Source of the DNA: Cellulomonas sp. URHD0024
Lineage (GTDB): Bacteria > Actinomycetota > Actinomycetes > Actinomycetales > Cellulomonadaceae
NCBI RefSeq assembly: GCF_000426185.1
Contig: NZ_AUEW01000009.1
Location: 124,001 to 188,000, forward strand
Reading direction: 5' to 3'
DNA length: 64,000 bases
Each line of letters opens with the position of its first letter. Position 1 is the first letter of the stretch. A model generated the notes under the pieces. The model worked only from the letters and a program-made list of their open reading frames with translations. It had not been told where the DNA came from and did no database searches. The position numbers and the translations under genes are program-made. Of the stretch, positions 35,817-45,194 are shown piece after piece.

Positions 35817-38800
35817 ATGACGACTCTGACTGACCCCACGGAAGGGCGCTCCACGGTGGGACGAGCCGCACGGGCGCATCGTCGCGCCCAGCCCGCGGCC
35901 GGTCGACGTCGCCTGCTACCTGCTGTCGCAGCGGTCGTGGCCGTGGTCGCCACGTCCGTGTGCGTCGCCGTCCCCGCGCAGGCTTCGAGCGGCACCACCC
36001 TCTTCGTGGAGACCTTCCGGGACGCGACGACCGTCAACTCGCGCTATCTGGCGGGCGGCACCAACTTCCGCGCGTGCCTGACGGCGGGTTCGGACACCTC
36101 GGCGGCCCCGATCCCGGGCTGTCAGGCGGGTGCCATCGACTCGGTCGGCAGCGGCGCCTTGCGACTGACCGCCGCAGTCGTGGACCAAGCCGGCTTCCTT
36201 CTGTATGACAAGGCGCTGCCGACGAAGGCAGGCCTCGACATCACGTTCAACCAGTTCCAGTACGGCGGGTCGGCAGCCGACGGGATCACGTTCTTCCTCG
36301 CGGACGGGTCGCAGACCCTGTCGACCCCGGGTGCGTTCGGCGGGTCCCTGGGCTACCACAACCGCCTGGGCGTCCCCGGCCTGTCCGGCGGCCTGCTCGG
36401 TATCGGGTTCGACGCCTGGGGCAACTTCAGCGTCGAGACGAACAACACCGCGGACTGCCCCTCCACCAATCCGGCGTGGATCTGGGGCAGCGACTTCAAC
36501 CACACGTCGAGCGTCGCGATGCGCGGCCCCGGCAACGGATTGAACGGCTACTGCCTGCTCGACGCCCCGGTGAACACGGCCGACGTGTCTGGCGCCCCCT
36601 CGCTGCACTCGGCAAGCGCCCCCCGGCCGGCACCGATCGCGACCCACATCGTGATCGACCCGCCGACGGATCCGGCACCCCAGGTGAGCGTCTTCCTCGA
36701 CGGCGTCCTGGTGTCCCAGGTCGACGAGCCGGCGGAGATCGCGACGACGCCGACGTTCAAGTTCGGCTGGGCTGCCTCCACCGGCAACAAGACGGACATC
36801 CACGAGCTCACGTTCCTCAAGGTGACGTCGGTCAACCCGATCAAGCCCGACCTGTCCGTCGCCGCGACTGCCTCGACCCAGTCGACCGGCGTCCCGGGGA
36901 CTCTCGCCCTGGCGGTCCGCACCTCGGAGGCCAGCGGCCCGGTACCTGCCGGGGAAGCCGTCTCCCTGGCCGCGGCCGCACCGGCGGGCGTGTCCTTCGG
37001 GCTCCCGACCGGCGCCGGCTGGGACTGCTCGGCCTCGACGCCGTCCCAGGCGGCCTGCTCCTACCTGCCGAGCGGCGACCTGGCACCGGGCACCGACCTG
37101 CCCCCGCTGACTGTGCCGAACGTTCTCGCGACAAGCGCGAGTGGAAGGCGCACCGTCACCGGCACGGTCACCAGTGCGAGTGACGACCCGACCCTGGCCG
37201 CCGACAATGTAGCGAGCGCGACACTGCAGTGGACCCCGACCGCAGCGCCCGTCGTTGCGGGCCCCGTGGTCGCCTCCGCGACGCCGTCGACCGTGCTCAT
37301 CGACCTTGATGCCGTGGGGACGGGCCCGTTCACCGTCGCCACGACCGCGCCGACGACGCCGTCCGTCGGGTCGGTCGCACCCTCGGGGCAGAAGCTCCAG
37401 GTAACGCCCGCCCCCGGCGCGAGCGGTCCCATCCGTGCGACCTACCAGGTCACCGACCCCGACGGGGGTACCTCGGGATGGGCCGCCGTCACGGTCGACG
37501 TGCTGCCTGCCGGGCAGCCCGCGTCGGTCGTGACCGACATGGGGCAGCCGGTGACCGCCGCGCCGGGGCTGCCGGTGGGGACGGGTCCGTTCACGTACCA
37601 GCTGTTGCCGCACGGCCCGGGGGTTGCTGACGCGACGGTCGTCTCGACCCCGACCGGGCCGCAGCTGACGATCACCCCGGCCGCCGGGTTCAGTGGCGTC
37701 ACGACCGTCCAGTACGAGGCCATCGACGCGTCCGGTCTGCACAGCGCGCCGGCCACCGTCACCGTGCGCGTGCGCCCGGGGGCCGGGCCGGCCGTCCTTG
37801 AGCTGTGGCTCGACGAGGACGGGAACGCCGCGGACAGCCTGACGCTGCCGACCCCGGCCGGTACCGGTCCGTTCGCGTTCACCCGCGACGGGGCGACCCG
37901 CATCGCACTCGGCACCGACGCGACCGTCAGCGCGGGCGGCATCCTGGACGTCGTCGTCTCCGGCGGGCACAGCGGCAGCTATCTCGCCGGCTACCACGTC
38001 GACGACACCGACGGTGTCTCGAGCGGGACCGTCGACGCGTCCGTCATCGTCCACCCCTACCTGGCACCGCTGCCGGTCGTCGAGGGCACGACCGGAGAGA
38101 CCCTCGTGGCGGCCACGCCGACGACGGTGGGCACCGGCCCCTCCACCTGGACGATCGCCGGACCCGAGGTGACCTCCGGTGCCGTCCGCATCGACCCGTC
38201 CACCGGTGTGCTCACCCTCGACACCACTGACCTTTCCGGCATCATCCAGATCGCGCTGACCGGCTACGACTCCGCGGGCCTGGCCACCCAGACCCGCGTC
38301 GTCACGTTCACCGTCATCCCCGTCGCGCATGCCACCCAGGCGGACGTCGAGGCATCCCTGACCCCGGTCCCCGTGACCCTGACGCCGCAGACGCCCCACG
38401 GGACGAACCTGACCACCGTCGTGCAGGCGGGACCGACACCCGACATCGCCGCCGTCACGGTCGTCGGACACACCCTGGTCGTCACCCCGGCCCCGGGCTA
38501 CAGCGGGATCCTCACCATCACCCACGCCGTGGTCGGTGCCGACGGCCTGACCAGCGAGCCGGTCACCTCCGTCCTGCGCGTCCACCCCACGACCGCGGGC
38601 ACGAGCGTGAGCACTCCTGCCGGGACGCCAGTGAGCGTCCAGCTTCCGGCGCCGGTCGGGACGGGCCCGTTCACGTGGCAGATGGACGCCACCTCCGCCC
38701 TCGTGGGGTCGGCAACCGTCGACCCGGTCACGGGGGTCGCGACCTTCACTCCGGAGGCCGGGTTCGTCGGGAACGTCGACGTGCGCTTCACCGTGACGGA

Positions 38801-39089
38801 CGCCGCCGGCCTGCGCAGCACGCCGGCGACCTTGAGCGTCCTCGTCTTCGCGACACCCCCCGCGCCGACGGCGACCGCAGCTCCCGCCGCGCCGACGGCG
38901 ACCGCAGCTCCCGCCGCGCCGACGACGACCGCAGCTCCCGCCGCGCCGACGACGACCGCGTCACCGGACGGGCTGCCGATCACCGGCGCATCGGCGGGTG
39001 AACTGCTCACGTGGGTCGCGGCACTGCTCGGCGCGGGAGCGCTGCTCCTGCTCATCGGCCGCTCACGACGGCCAGCACACCGACGGTAG
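35817..39089 (+). CDS. LPXTG-anchored surface protein with L-type lectin and Ig-like repeats
   Basis: This is a 1090-residue cell-wall surface protein. A long signal peptide (hydrophobic part about 35-55, ending PAQASS) precedes a legume-type lectin domain (about 56-340) with ETFRDATTVNSRYLAGG, DGITFFLADGSQ and GLLGIGFDAWGNFSVE. About six bacterial Ig-like/cadherin-like repeats of 80-100 residues follow, many opening VGTGPFT and containing TITPAAGFSG or VTPAPGYSG. After a repeated TAAPAAPT linker comes the sortase signal LPITG (1053-1057), a membrane helix and RRPAHRR. It probably binds glycans on cells or plant polymers. The ATG at 35817 is chosen because the signal peptide follows. Confidence 0.88.
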   Translation: MTTLTDPTEGRSTVGRAARAHRRAQPAAGRRRLLPAVAAVVAVVATSVCVAVPAQASSGTTLFVETFRDATTVNSRYLAGGTNFRACLTAGSDTSAAPIPGCQAGAIDSVGSGALRLTAAVVDQAGFLLYDKALPTKAGLDITFNQFQYGGSAADGITFFLADGSQTLSTPGAFGGSLGYHNRLGVPGLSGGLLGIGFDAWGNFSVETNNTADCPSTNPAWIWGSDFNHTSSVAMRGPGNGLNGYCLLDAPVNTADVSGAPSLHSASAPRPAPIATHIVIDPPTDPAPQVSVFLDGVLVSQVDEPAEIATTPTFKFGWAASTGNKTDIHELTFLKVTSVNPIKPDLSVAATASTQSTGVPGTLALAVRTSEASGPVPAGEAVSLAAAAPAGVSFGLPTGAGWDCSASTPSQAACSYLPSGDLAPGTDLPPLTVPNVLATSASGRRTVTGTVTSASDDPTLAADNVASATLQWTPTAAPVVAGPVVASATPSTVLIDLDAVGTGPFTVATTAPTTPSVGSVAPSGQKLQVTPAPGASGPIRATYQVTDPDGGTSGWAAVTVDVLPAGQPASVVTDMGQPVTAAPGLPVGTGPFTYQLLPHGPGVADATVVSTPTGPQLTITPAAGFSGVTTVQYEAIDASGLHSAPATVTVRVRPGAGPAVLELWLDEDGNAADSLTLPTPAGTGPFAFTRDGATRIALGTDATVSAGGILDVVVSGGHSGSYLAGYHVDDTDGVSSGTVDASVIVHPYLAPLPVVEGTTGETLVAATPTTVGTGPSTWTIAGPEVTSGAVRIDPSTGVLTLDTTDLSGIIQIALTGYDSAGLATQTRVVTFTVIPVAHATQADVEASLTPVPVTLTPQTPHGTNLTTVVQAGPTPDIAAVTVVGHTLVVTPAPGYSGILTITHAVVGADGLTSEPVTSVLRVHPTTAGTSVSTPAGTPVSVQLPAPVGTGPFTWQMDATSALVGSATVDPVTGVATFTPEAGFVGNVDVRFTVTDAAGLRSTPATLSVLVFATPPAPTATAAPAAPTATAAPAAPTTTAAPAAPTTTASPDGLPITGASAGELLTWVAALLGAGALLLLIGRSRRPAHRR

Positions 39090-39095
39090 CGGCTG

Positions 39096-39126
39096 GGCGC
39101 CGCGGTTACCTGGTGACCGCGGCGCC
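39096..39126 (+). terminator. Hairpin terminator of the surface-protein gene
   Basis: GGCGCCGCGGT (39096-39106) pairs with ACCGCGGCGCC (39116-39126), extended inward by AC/GT, and is followed by TTGT. It lies six bases after the stop of the surface-protein gene. Confidence 0.8.
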
Positions 39127-39329
39127 TTGTGGGCCCGTGGAGGTTCGGGCGGCCGCATCGACCGCGACCTCGTAACCGTGCGGGGTGAGCAGCCCCGAAG
39201 TCGAGCACGAGACCAACGTGACCCTCACCGCCGGTGCTCGGCTGTCACCTATCCGGGAGACCCCACCGGGTCGCTGAACGTTTCGACCCCACTCCGCGGC
39301 CTACGCCTCGATCCATGGTCAGCGGTACC

Positions 39330-40682
39330 TCACCGACCGTCCTCGCGCGAGATTCGTGCGGACTCCGCGTGCGCGGGAAAGCCCTCGTGTCGCGCGATCA
39401 GCTCCAGTCGTCCCGCCATCGCTGCCATGGTGGTCGCGTCGAGCTCGAGCACCGCGATCCGTTTGGTGAACGAGGTGGCGGTCACCCCACTGGCGGTGCG
39501 AGCGGCCCCGGTGGTCGGAAGGGTCGCGGGCGTGCCCCCGGTATAGCTCGACGCCACGAATGGCGTGTGGCGGCCAAGAAGGACCGTGCCCGCGTCCCGC
39601 ACGAGTGCTAGCGCGGCGTCGTTGTCGTGAGTGAGCAGGAGCAGGTGCTCAGGCGCGTAGGCGTTGGCGACGTCGAGCGCCTCCTCCACGTCGGACACCA
39701 GGTACGCGCCGCCGCGTGCCACCGCCGATCGTGCATACCCGTGCCGCGGCTGCGGAAGCTCAGAAAGCCTTCGGCTCGCTGCCGCGAGGGTCGCGTCGAG
39801 CAGCGCAGCGTCGTCGCTGAGCAAGACGGCCGACGAGTCACTGCCGTGTTCCGCCTCGCTCAGGAAGTCGGCAGCGAGCATCTCTGGGTCGAGGCCAGAC
39901 TGCGCGACGATGAGCGAGTCGGACGGCCCAAGTCCGGCCGGCACGACGAGCCCGGCCGCCGCAGCGATGCGCTGGCACGTCTCGATCGCCGGGCTACCCG
40001 GTCCGGCGATCATGTCGACTGCTGGGACGGTCTCGGTGCCGAAAGTCACGGCTGCGATGCAGGCCGGTCCGTTGGCGACCAGGATGTGGGAGATCCCGAG
40101 GCGAGAGGCGATGTGCACCGTCGCCGGGTCGACGTACCCGTGCTCCGGTCCCCAGCGCTTGTCGGGCGGCGAGGCCACGACAAGGTTCGCGACGCCCGCT
40201 TCCACCGCCGGTCCGCCGACGTGGATGAGGACGGACGGGAACGAGCCCTTGCCCGCCGGCACGAACAGGGCAGCCGAGTCCAGGGGTCGCGTCAGCTGTC
40301 CCATGCGATCCGGGCCGAATGCGACCAGATAGTCCCGCGAGCGCTCGGCGAGCAGAGAGTTGTAGGCACGCACGCGCTCGACACCCAGATCCAGGGCGTC
40401 GCGCAAGTCGTCGGGGAGCGCGTGCCCGTACTGCGTGCGCAGCATGTCGACGTCCCGCAGGAGGGGCCCCTCCAGCGCGACTCCGTCGAAGTCGAGGGTG
40501 ACGGCGCGGACCGCCTCGTCCCCACCCGTCCGGATGCGCTCCATGAGGGTTGACATCTCTCCGAACAGCTCGGAGTGGAGTGGATGGGCGCGCGCCGTTC
40601 GACCGCGCGTCACCGCGCGAACGTCCGCCTCAGACAGCGACGCCCACGGGCGCCATGAGAGGGTCGTCTGGGCGTCGGACAT
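39330..40682 (-). CDS. Histidinol dehydrogenase homologue
   Basis: This is a 450-residue HisD-family NAD-dependent dehydrogenase. Family blocks are FVPAGKGSFPSVLIHVGGPA, MIAGPGSPAIETCQRIAAAA, GPSDSLIVAQ, AEHGSDSSAV and NAYAPEHLLLL (catalytic pair E345-H346). The zinc ligand that is Gln in E. coli HisD (QAEH) is Glu here (E276), while H279 is kept. No other histidine gene is nearby. HisD homologues outside his operons include enzymes for other polyols, such as sulfopropanediol, so a different alcohol substrate is likely. TAGGAG precedes the ATG at 40682. A strong hairpin separates it from the sugar genes upstream. Confidence 0.8.
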   Translation of the reverse strand: MSDAQTTLSWRPWASLSEADVRAVTRGRTARAHPLHSELFGEMSTLMERIRTGGDEAVRAVTLDFDGVALEGPLLRDVDMLRTQYGHALPDDLRDALDLGVERVRAYNSLLAERSRDYLVAFGPDRMGQLTRPLDSAALFVPAGKGSFPSVLIHVGGPAVEAGVANLVVASPPDKRWGPEHGYVDPATVHIASRLGISHILVANGPACIAAVTFGTETVPAVDMIAGPGSPAIETCQRIAAAAGLVVPAGLGPSDSLIVAQSGLDPEMLAADFLSEAEHGSDSSAVLLSDDAALLDATLAAASRRLSELPQPRHGYARSAVARGGAYLVSDVEEALDVANAYAPEHLLLLTHDNDAALALVRDAGTVLLGRHTPFVASSYTGGTPATLPTTGAARTASGVTATSFTKRIAVLELDATTMAAMAGRLELIARHEGFPAHAESARISREDGR

Positions 40683-40755
40683 CGGGCTCCTAGCTGTCGG
40701 TCCCCTCGCGAAGAACGGGCGCAAACCGTCAGGTGGTGCACCTGCAAGCCGACTG

Positions 40756-40785
40756 CCCGGGCGCGGTGGGGAAGCCGCGCCCGGG
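40756..40785 (-). terminator. Hairpin after the GH32/68-like gene
   Basis: CCCGGGCGCGG (40756-40766) and CCGCGCCCGGG (40775-40785) pair over 11 bases around an eight-base loop. It ends the leftward LacI-ABC-hydrolase operon just before the HisD homologue. Confidence 0.8.
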
Positions 40786-40808
40786 AGGCGACGAACAGGA
40801 AGGTTGCC

Positions 40809-41783
40809 TTACACGACCGGCGCGAACCGCGCTGGTGAGCGTTCGCAGGTGAGCACGCCACCGATCCAGGCAACGGGAATCGGAGCGCAGAGGCCGCCGA
40901 CGAACTCTCCCGAGTCGTCATGGTTGACGAACGCGAGCAGGTTCCACGTTCCGGACCGGTCCTGCACCAGCCTTCCCGCGTACAGGGAGCTGTCGGTCAG
41001 GCGCGTGGCCTGGCTGATGTCGAACGGTCCTGTGAGGTCGTCCACCGGCAGGCTCCAGATGCCGCCGTCGGGGTCCGTCTCCAGACGGTCGTCGGCCAGC
41101 TCGCCGGCCAAGCAGCTGAACAGCAGCACGCCGCGACCGTCCACCTCCACCACCTGCAGCACCTCGAGCTGTCCGAAGCCGGCGCCTGCCTCGCTGAGCG
41201 CCGGCTCGACGCGCCACGTCTCCAGATCAGTGGAGGTGGCGTGGCCGACGACGCCGCGCTGCCGGAGCTCGCCGTGCTGGGCTCGGGCAGTGACGAGCAT
41301 GTGCCACCCGGCACCGTGCGGATCAGGGAAGACCCAGGGGTCGCGCCACGTCTCGTTGTCCCACGCCGAGTCGCCGAACAGCTCGTAGTGCTGCTCGTCG
41401 GCGACGACCGGTTGCTGGGCAGGATCGGTCCGCCACGTCAGCAGGTCGGCCGAGGTGGCGACTCCGACCCGCTGTCGCATCCCGGGCTCCCCTCGGGTGC
41501 GACCGGTGTAGAACATCCGCCACACGCCGTCCGGACCCCGAAGGACCGAGCCCGTCCAGATGGCGAGGTCGTCGAAGGCGGGACCGTCGCTGGGAACGAG
41601 GGCATCGGCCACCTCCGTCCACGTGCGCAGATCGGCTGACACGGCGTGCCCGACGCTTGCTCGCTCGTGCCGCCGGTGCGGATCGAGCAGGGCGCGGGAG
41701 GCCTTGAGGTAGAAGGCGTGGAACTGGTGGCCGTCGTCGACGAACCATGCATCCCAGGTCCAGACGTCAGGAAGGAGGAACAT
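40809..41783 (-). CDS. Cytoplasmic GH32/GH68-like beta-fructosidase
   Basis: This is a 324-residue five-bladed beta-propeller enzyme of clan GH-J with no signal peptide. The start MFLLPDVWTWDAWFVDDG carries the likely nucleophile D11, in a context (WDxW) closer to GH68 than to the WMNDPNG of GH32. WRDPWVF supplies the transition-state Asp D148, and E207 in QLEVLQVVE is the likely acid/base. It lacks the C-terminal beta-sandwich of GH32. As last gene of an ABC operon it should hydrolyse an imported fructo-oligosaccharide such as levanbiose; the exact substrate is inference. It starts two bases after the permease stop, with GAAGG as ribosome-binding site. Confidence 0.75.
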   Translation of the reverse strand: MFLLPDVWTWDAWFVDDGHQFHAFYLKASRALLDPHRRHERASVGHAVSADLRTWTEVADALVPSDGPAFDDLAIWTGSVLRGPDGVWRMFYTGRTRGEPGMRQRVGVATSADLLTWRTDPAQQPVVADEQHYELFGDSAWDNETWRDPWVFPDPHGAGWHMLVTARAQHGELRQRGVVGHATSTDLETWRVEPALSEAGAGFGQLEVLQVVEVDGRGVLLFSCLAGELADDRLETDPDGGIWSLPVDDLTGPFDISQATRLTDSSLYAGRLVQDRSGTWNLLAFVNHDDSGEFVGGLCAPIPVAWIGGVLTCERSPARFAPVV

Positions 41784-41785
41784 GC

Positions 41786-42727
41786 CTAACCCTTCACACC
41801 GCTCGAGGCGATGCTGTTGATGAATGAGCGCTGGAACCCAAGGAACAGCACGAGGACGGGAATGGTGATCATCGAGGCGTACGCCATGACCTGACCCCAG
41901 GCGACGTTCAGCTGGAAGAAGTACTGGATCCCGACCATCACGGGACGCAGCTCTTCTCGCTGGACGACCATGAGTGGCCACATGTAGGCGTTCCAGATCG
42001 GCAGGAAGGTCAGGATGGCGACGGTGGCGATCGCCGGACCGGACAGCGGCATGACGACGCTGCGGTAGATCCGGAACCAGCCGGCACCGTCCATGCGGGC
42101 GGCCTCGTCCAGCTCGCGCGGGATGCTGGAGAAGTACTGGTAGAAGAGGAAGATCGAGAAGGCGTTCGCGATGAACGGGATGATCTGCACCTGGTAGGTG
42201 TCGATCCAGCCGGTCGTGAACACGAGGTGGAACCCGTCCAGCTGGATGGACGGCAGCTTGTTGACCCACCACAGCAGCGGCAGGGCGAGCGTCTCGAACG
42301 GCACGATGAGCGTCGCGATGATCGCCGTCAGCACGGCCTGCTGACCGCGCCACTGGAGCCGGGAGAGGCCGAACGCGGCCAGGCTGTTGACGAAGATGCC
42401 GAGCACCACCGTGAGTCCTGAGATCCCGATGGAGTTGAGCAGGAAGCGCAGGAAGGGCACGCGGTCGAAGACTCCCGCGTAGTTGTCCAACGAGACATCT
42501 CCCACGGGCAGGAAGGCGCGCCAGTTCGTCATGTCGGCGAAGATCTGCAGGTCGGGCTTCAGGGACGACACGAACATGAACAGCAAGGGCAGGACGAAGA
42601 CCAGGACCAGGACCACGCGGGCCACCGTGATGAGGACCGACCGCGGGCGGCTGACCGGCGCCCGCCGGCGGTTCTGGGGAGCAGGTGCAGGCTGCACCCC
42701 GGTCGGTGCGTCTGTCAGTGCAGCCAT
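41786..42727 (-). CDS. Carbohydrate ABC transporter permease, MalG type
   Basis: This 313-residue permease has six predicted spans. The coupling loop is ELDEAARMDGAGWFRIYRSV (EAA motif), and the C-terminus FQRSFINSIASSGVKG is the usual MalG-type ending. The N-terminal 30 residues are cytoplasmic and basic. It pairs with the MalF-type permease whose gene ends one base upstream. No ATPase gene is in the operon, so a shared MsiK-type ATPase encoded elsewhere is expected, as is usual in actinobacteria. Confidence 0.92.
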   Translation of the reverse strand: MAALTDAPTGVQPAPAPQNRRRAPVSRPRSVLITVARVVLVLVFVLPLLFMFVSSLKPDLQIFADMTNWRAFLPVGDVSLDNYAGVFDRVPFLRFLLNSIGISGLTVVLGIFVNSLAAFGLSRLQWRGQQAVLTAIIATLIVPFETLALPLLWWVNKLPSIQLDGFHLVFTTGWIDTYQVQIIPFIANAFSIFLFYQYFSSIPRELDEAARMDGAGWFRIYRSVVMPLSGPAIATVAILTFLPIWNAYMWPLMVVQREELRPVMVGIQYFFQLNVAWGQVMAYASMITIPVLVLFLGFQRSFINSIASSGVKG

Positions 42728-42728
42728 G

Positions 42729-43709
42729 TCAGACCTTCTCCCGGGTCAAGAACCGCTGGATCGCGGCGACGGTGAGGACGAGCACGAAGAAGATGAGCGA
42801 GATCGCCGAGGCGTACCCGGTGGCGAGCTGCTTGTAGCCGCTGCGGACCGCCATGAACACCAGGGTCGTCGTCGAGTCGAGCGGGCCACCTTGGGTCATC
42901 ACGCTGATCTGTGAGAACAGGCTCAGCGCGGAGATCGTGATCGTGATGAGGATGAACGTCCGCGTCGCCCGCAGGCCCGGCCAGGTGATGTACCGGAAGC
43001 GCTGCCAGCCGGAGGCGCCGTCCAGGTCGCCCGCCTCATAGAGGTCGGCCGGGATCGTCTGCAGGCCGGCCAGCCAGATGATCATGTGGAATCCCACGCC
43101 CTGCCACACCGACATCACCATGATCGCCGGCAGCGCGGTCGACGGGTTGTTCAGCCAGTCGATCGGCGTGAAGTGCCCGAACGTCACCCGCACCAGCATC
43201 TGGTTCAGAAGTCCGTCCAGCTGATAGAGGAACTTCCACAGGAGGGAGATGACGACGATCGACGTCACCACCGGGACGAAGTACACGGTCCGGAAGAAGT
43301 TCGTCCCGCGGACCTTCGCGTTGACCAGGAGCGCCAGCACGAGGCCGAACCCGGCCTGGACGGGCACGATGACCAGCGCGAACACCACGTTGTTGCGCAG
43401 GGAGGCCCAGAACACCGAATCGGTGAACAGGTTGGTGAAGTTGTCGAACCCGATGAACTCGGCCGGTCTGGGCGAGATCAGCCTGGCGTTGGTGAAGGCG
43501 AGGATGAAGGCCAGAACCACCGGCACGACGAGGAACAGGAAGAGGAGGATCCCTGCCGGTCCGACCATCCACGCTGCGGTTCGGGACTCGCGGGATCGTG
43601 CGGACGTCGGCCGGCGCTGACCCCCTGCGAAGGGTCGGGCCGACTTGCGGCGGGTGGTGGTGAGCGCGGCCGGTTCGTTCCCGGGCGCGAGCGGAGTCGT
43701 GGAGACCAT
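42729..43709 (-). CDS. Carbohydrate ABC transporter permease, MalF type
   Basis: This 326-residue permease has six spans and a cytoplasmic N-terminus (about 45 residues, rich in Arg and Ser). The coupling loop is YEAGDLDGASGWQRFRYITW, and the C-terminal QRFLTREKV is typical. The ATG at 43709 is preceded by AAAGGG; an in-frame ATG 17 codons upstream lacks a good ribosome-binding site. It works with the MalG-type permease and the family 1 binding protein flanking it. Confidence 0.92.
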   Translation of the reverse strand: MVSTTPLAPGNEPAALTTTRRKSARPFAGGQRRPTSARSRESRTAAWMVGPAGILLFLFLVVPVVLAFILAFTNARLISPRPAEFIGFDNFTNLFTDSVFWASLRNNVVFALVIVPVQAGFGLVLALLVNAKVRGTNFFRTVYFVPVVTSIVVISLLWKFLYQLDGLLNQMLVRVTFGHFTPIDWLNNPSTALPAIMVMSVWQGVGFHMIIWLAGLQTIPADLYEAGDLDGASGWQRFRYITWPGLRATRTFILITITISALSLFSQISVMTQGGPLDSTTTLVFMAVRSGYKQLATGYASAISLIFFVLVLTVAAIQRFLTREKV

Positions 43710-43784
43710 GACGGGCCCTTTCGGGTTGGGTCCGGCCCGGCCGGTGGGGGTTGTCACCACCCACCGGCCGCGCCGGTTGCGGCA

Positions 43785-45104
43785 TCAGTACGTGTAGCCG
43801 CCGTTCTGCTTGATGTCCGCGTCGATGTCCTTCGCGGCCTTGTCGAGGATCGGCTGGGGATCACCACCGGAGAGGATGTCCTGCGTCGCCTTCTGGAACA
43901 CCGAGGAGATGATCGGGTAGGCCGGTGTCACCGGACGCACCAGCGCGAAGTCCTTGGCCAGCGTGAGGTAGATCTCGTTCTCGCCACCGGGTGCGTAGGC
44001 CGGGACCTGAGCCGCGGCCTCCTCGGTCGCCGGAATCAGACCGAGCGTGTTCGCGAAGTCGACGAAGTACTTCGTCTGGTGGGCGAACTCGAGGTACGCC
44101 TTGGCAGCGTCCGTGTTCTTGCACTGGTCTGTCATGCCCCACTGCCACGAGCCGCCACCGATCTTGGGGCCCTCACCCAGGTCCGGCGGCGGGATGACGG
44201 CGATGTCGTCGCCGAACGCCTTGCGGACGGTGTCGTTCGCCCAGCTTCCGGAGTAGAGGATCGCGCTCTTGCCGTTGACGAAGTCCGCGGTTGCGTCCGC
44301 TCCGGACTTCGCCGCCATGTACCCGTCCTTGACCAGGCCCTGGAACCAGTTCGCCCAGTCGAGCGCCTCCGGTCCGTTGAGGACGCCCTCGGCGCTCTGG
44401 TAGTCCTTGCGGTCGATCAGGTCACCGCCGGCACTCTGCAGGAACGGGGAGTAGGCGTAGGGGATCCACTCGCCGCCGCCGCCTGTACCCAGGTCCAGCG
44501 GGTAGGGCCACGTGCCGGTCGCCTTCAGCTTGGCCAGCGCGTCGGCGAACTCCGCCTTGGTCCACGGCTCGTCCGGCGTCGCAACCCGGATGCCGGCGGC
44601 CTGGAGCACCGACGGACGGGCGAACATCGCCAGCGCGACGTCGTAGAAGCCGTAGGAGTACACCTCGTCGCCGATCTTGCCGATCGTGGTGGGGAGCTGA
44701 CCGTCCCAGGTGCTCTCCGGGAGGTCCAGGGGTGCGAGGTAGCCGGCCCATGCCCAGTTGGGGACGTTGGGTGCGTCGATGTCCACGACGCACGGGAGCT
44801 TCTTCGCCGACGCGGCGGCGACGACGGCGTCGTTGTAGGAGTCCTGGGGGAACGACTGCACCTTGACCGTGTACTTGTCCTGGCTGCCGTTGAAGTCCTT
44901 GACGATCCGGTTGACGACACCCAGCTCGGCCTCGTTGCCGCCATTGTGCGTCCAGAGCTCGATGGTGCTGTCGGACGAGGATCCGCCTCCGGAGCTGGCA
45001 TCCGAGCTCGAGCCCGAACCCGAGCCCGAGCAGGCGCTGGTCAGCGCGAGCGCTCCGATCGCTAGACTGGCCGCCGAGAGGCGACGGATGGTTCGATATG
45101 CCAC
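43785..45104 (-). CDS. Carbohydrate ABC transporter, family 1 substrate-binding lipoprotein
   Basis: This is a 439-residue receptor. A lipoprotein signal ends LTSAC (about residues 21-25), and a Gly/Ser linker (GSGSGSSSDASSGGGSSSDS) follows the lipid anchor. The receptor part has IELWTHNGGNEAELGVVNRI, PNVPNWAWAGYLAPLDL, NGKSAILYSGSWANDTVRKA and WQWGMTDQCKN, typical of oligosaccharide receptors. GGAGG precedes the GTG start. The ligand is probably a fructo-oligosaccharide, given the hydrolase in the same operon and the GH32 genes next door. Confidence 0.9.
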   Translation of the reverse strand: MAYRTIRRLSAASLAIGALALTSACSGSGSGSSSDASSGGGSSSDSTIELWTHNGGNEAELGVVNRIVKDFNGSQDKYTVKVQSFPQDSYNDAVVAAASAKKLPCVVDIDAPNVPNWAWAGYLAPLDLPESTWDGQLPTTIGKIGDEVYSYGFYDVALAMFARPSVLQAAGIRVATPDEPWTKAEFADALAKLKATGTWPYPLDLGTGGGGEWIPYAYSPFLQSAGGDLIDRKDYQSAEGVLNGPEALDWANWFQGLVKDGYMAAKSGADATADFVNGKSAILYSGSWANDTVRKAFGDDIAVIPPPDLGEGPKIGGGSWQWGMTDQCKNTDAAKAYLEFAHQTKYFVDFANTLGLIPATEEAAAQVPAYAPGGENEIYLTLAKDFALVRPVTPAYPIISSVFQKATQDILSGGDPQPILDKAAKDIDADIKQNGGYTY

Positions 45105-45194
45105 GGTTTTCCTCCGATGTCACTGATGGGTTCTGCAATGGATCCGGCACCGCGTGCTCGAACACGCGAGCGGTGGCTGGCGTCGTCCCTTCCG

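Noticed and set aside
38866..38970. Direct repeat in the surface-protein gene as a mobile or phase-variable element
   Set aside because: It is a short in-frame TAAPAAPT linker repeat before the sortase signal, common in wall-spanning linkers; length variation is possible but not shown.
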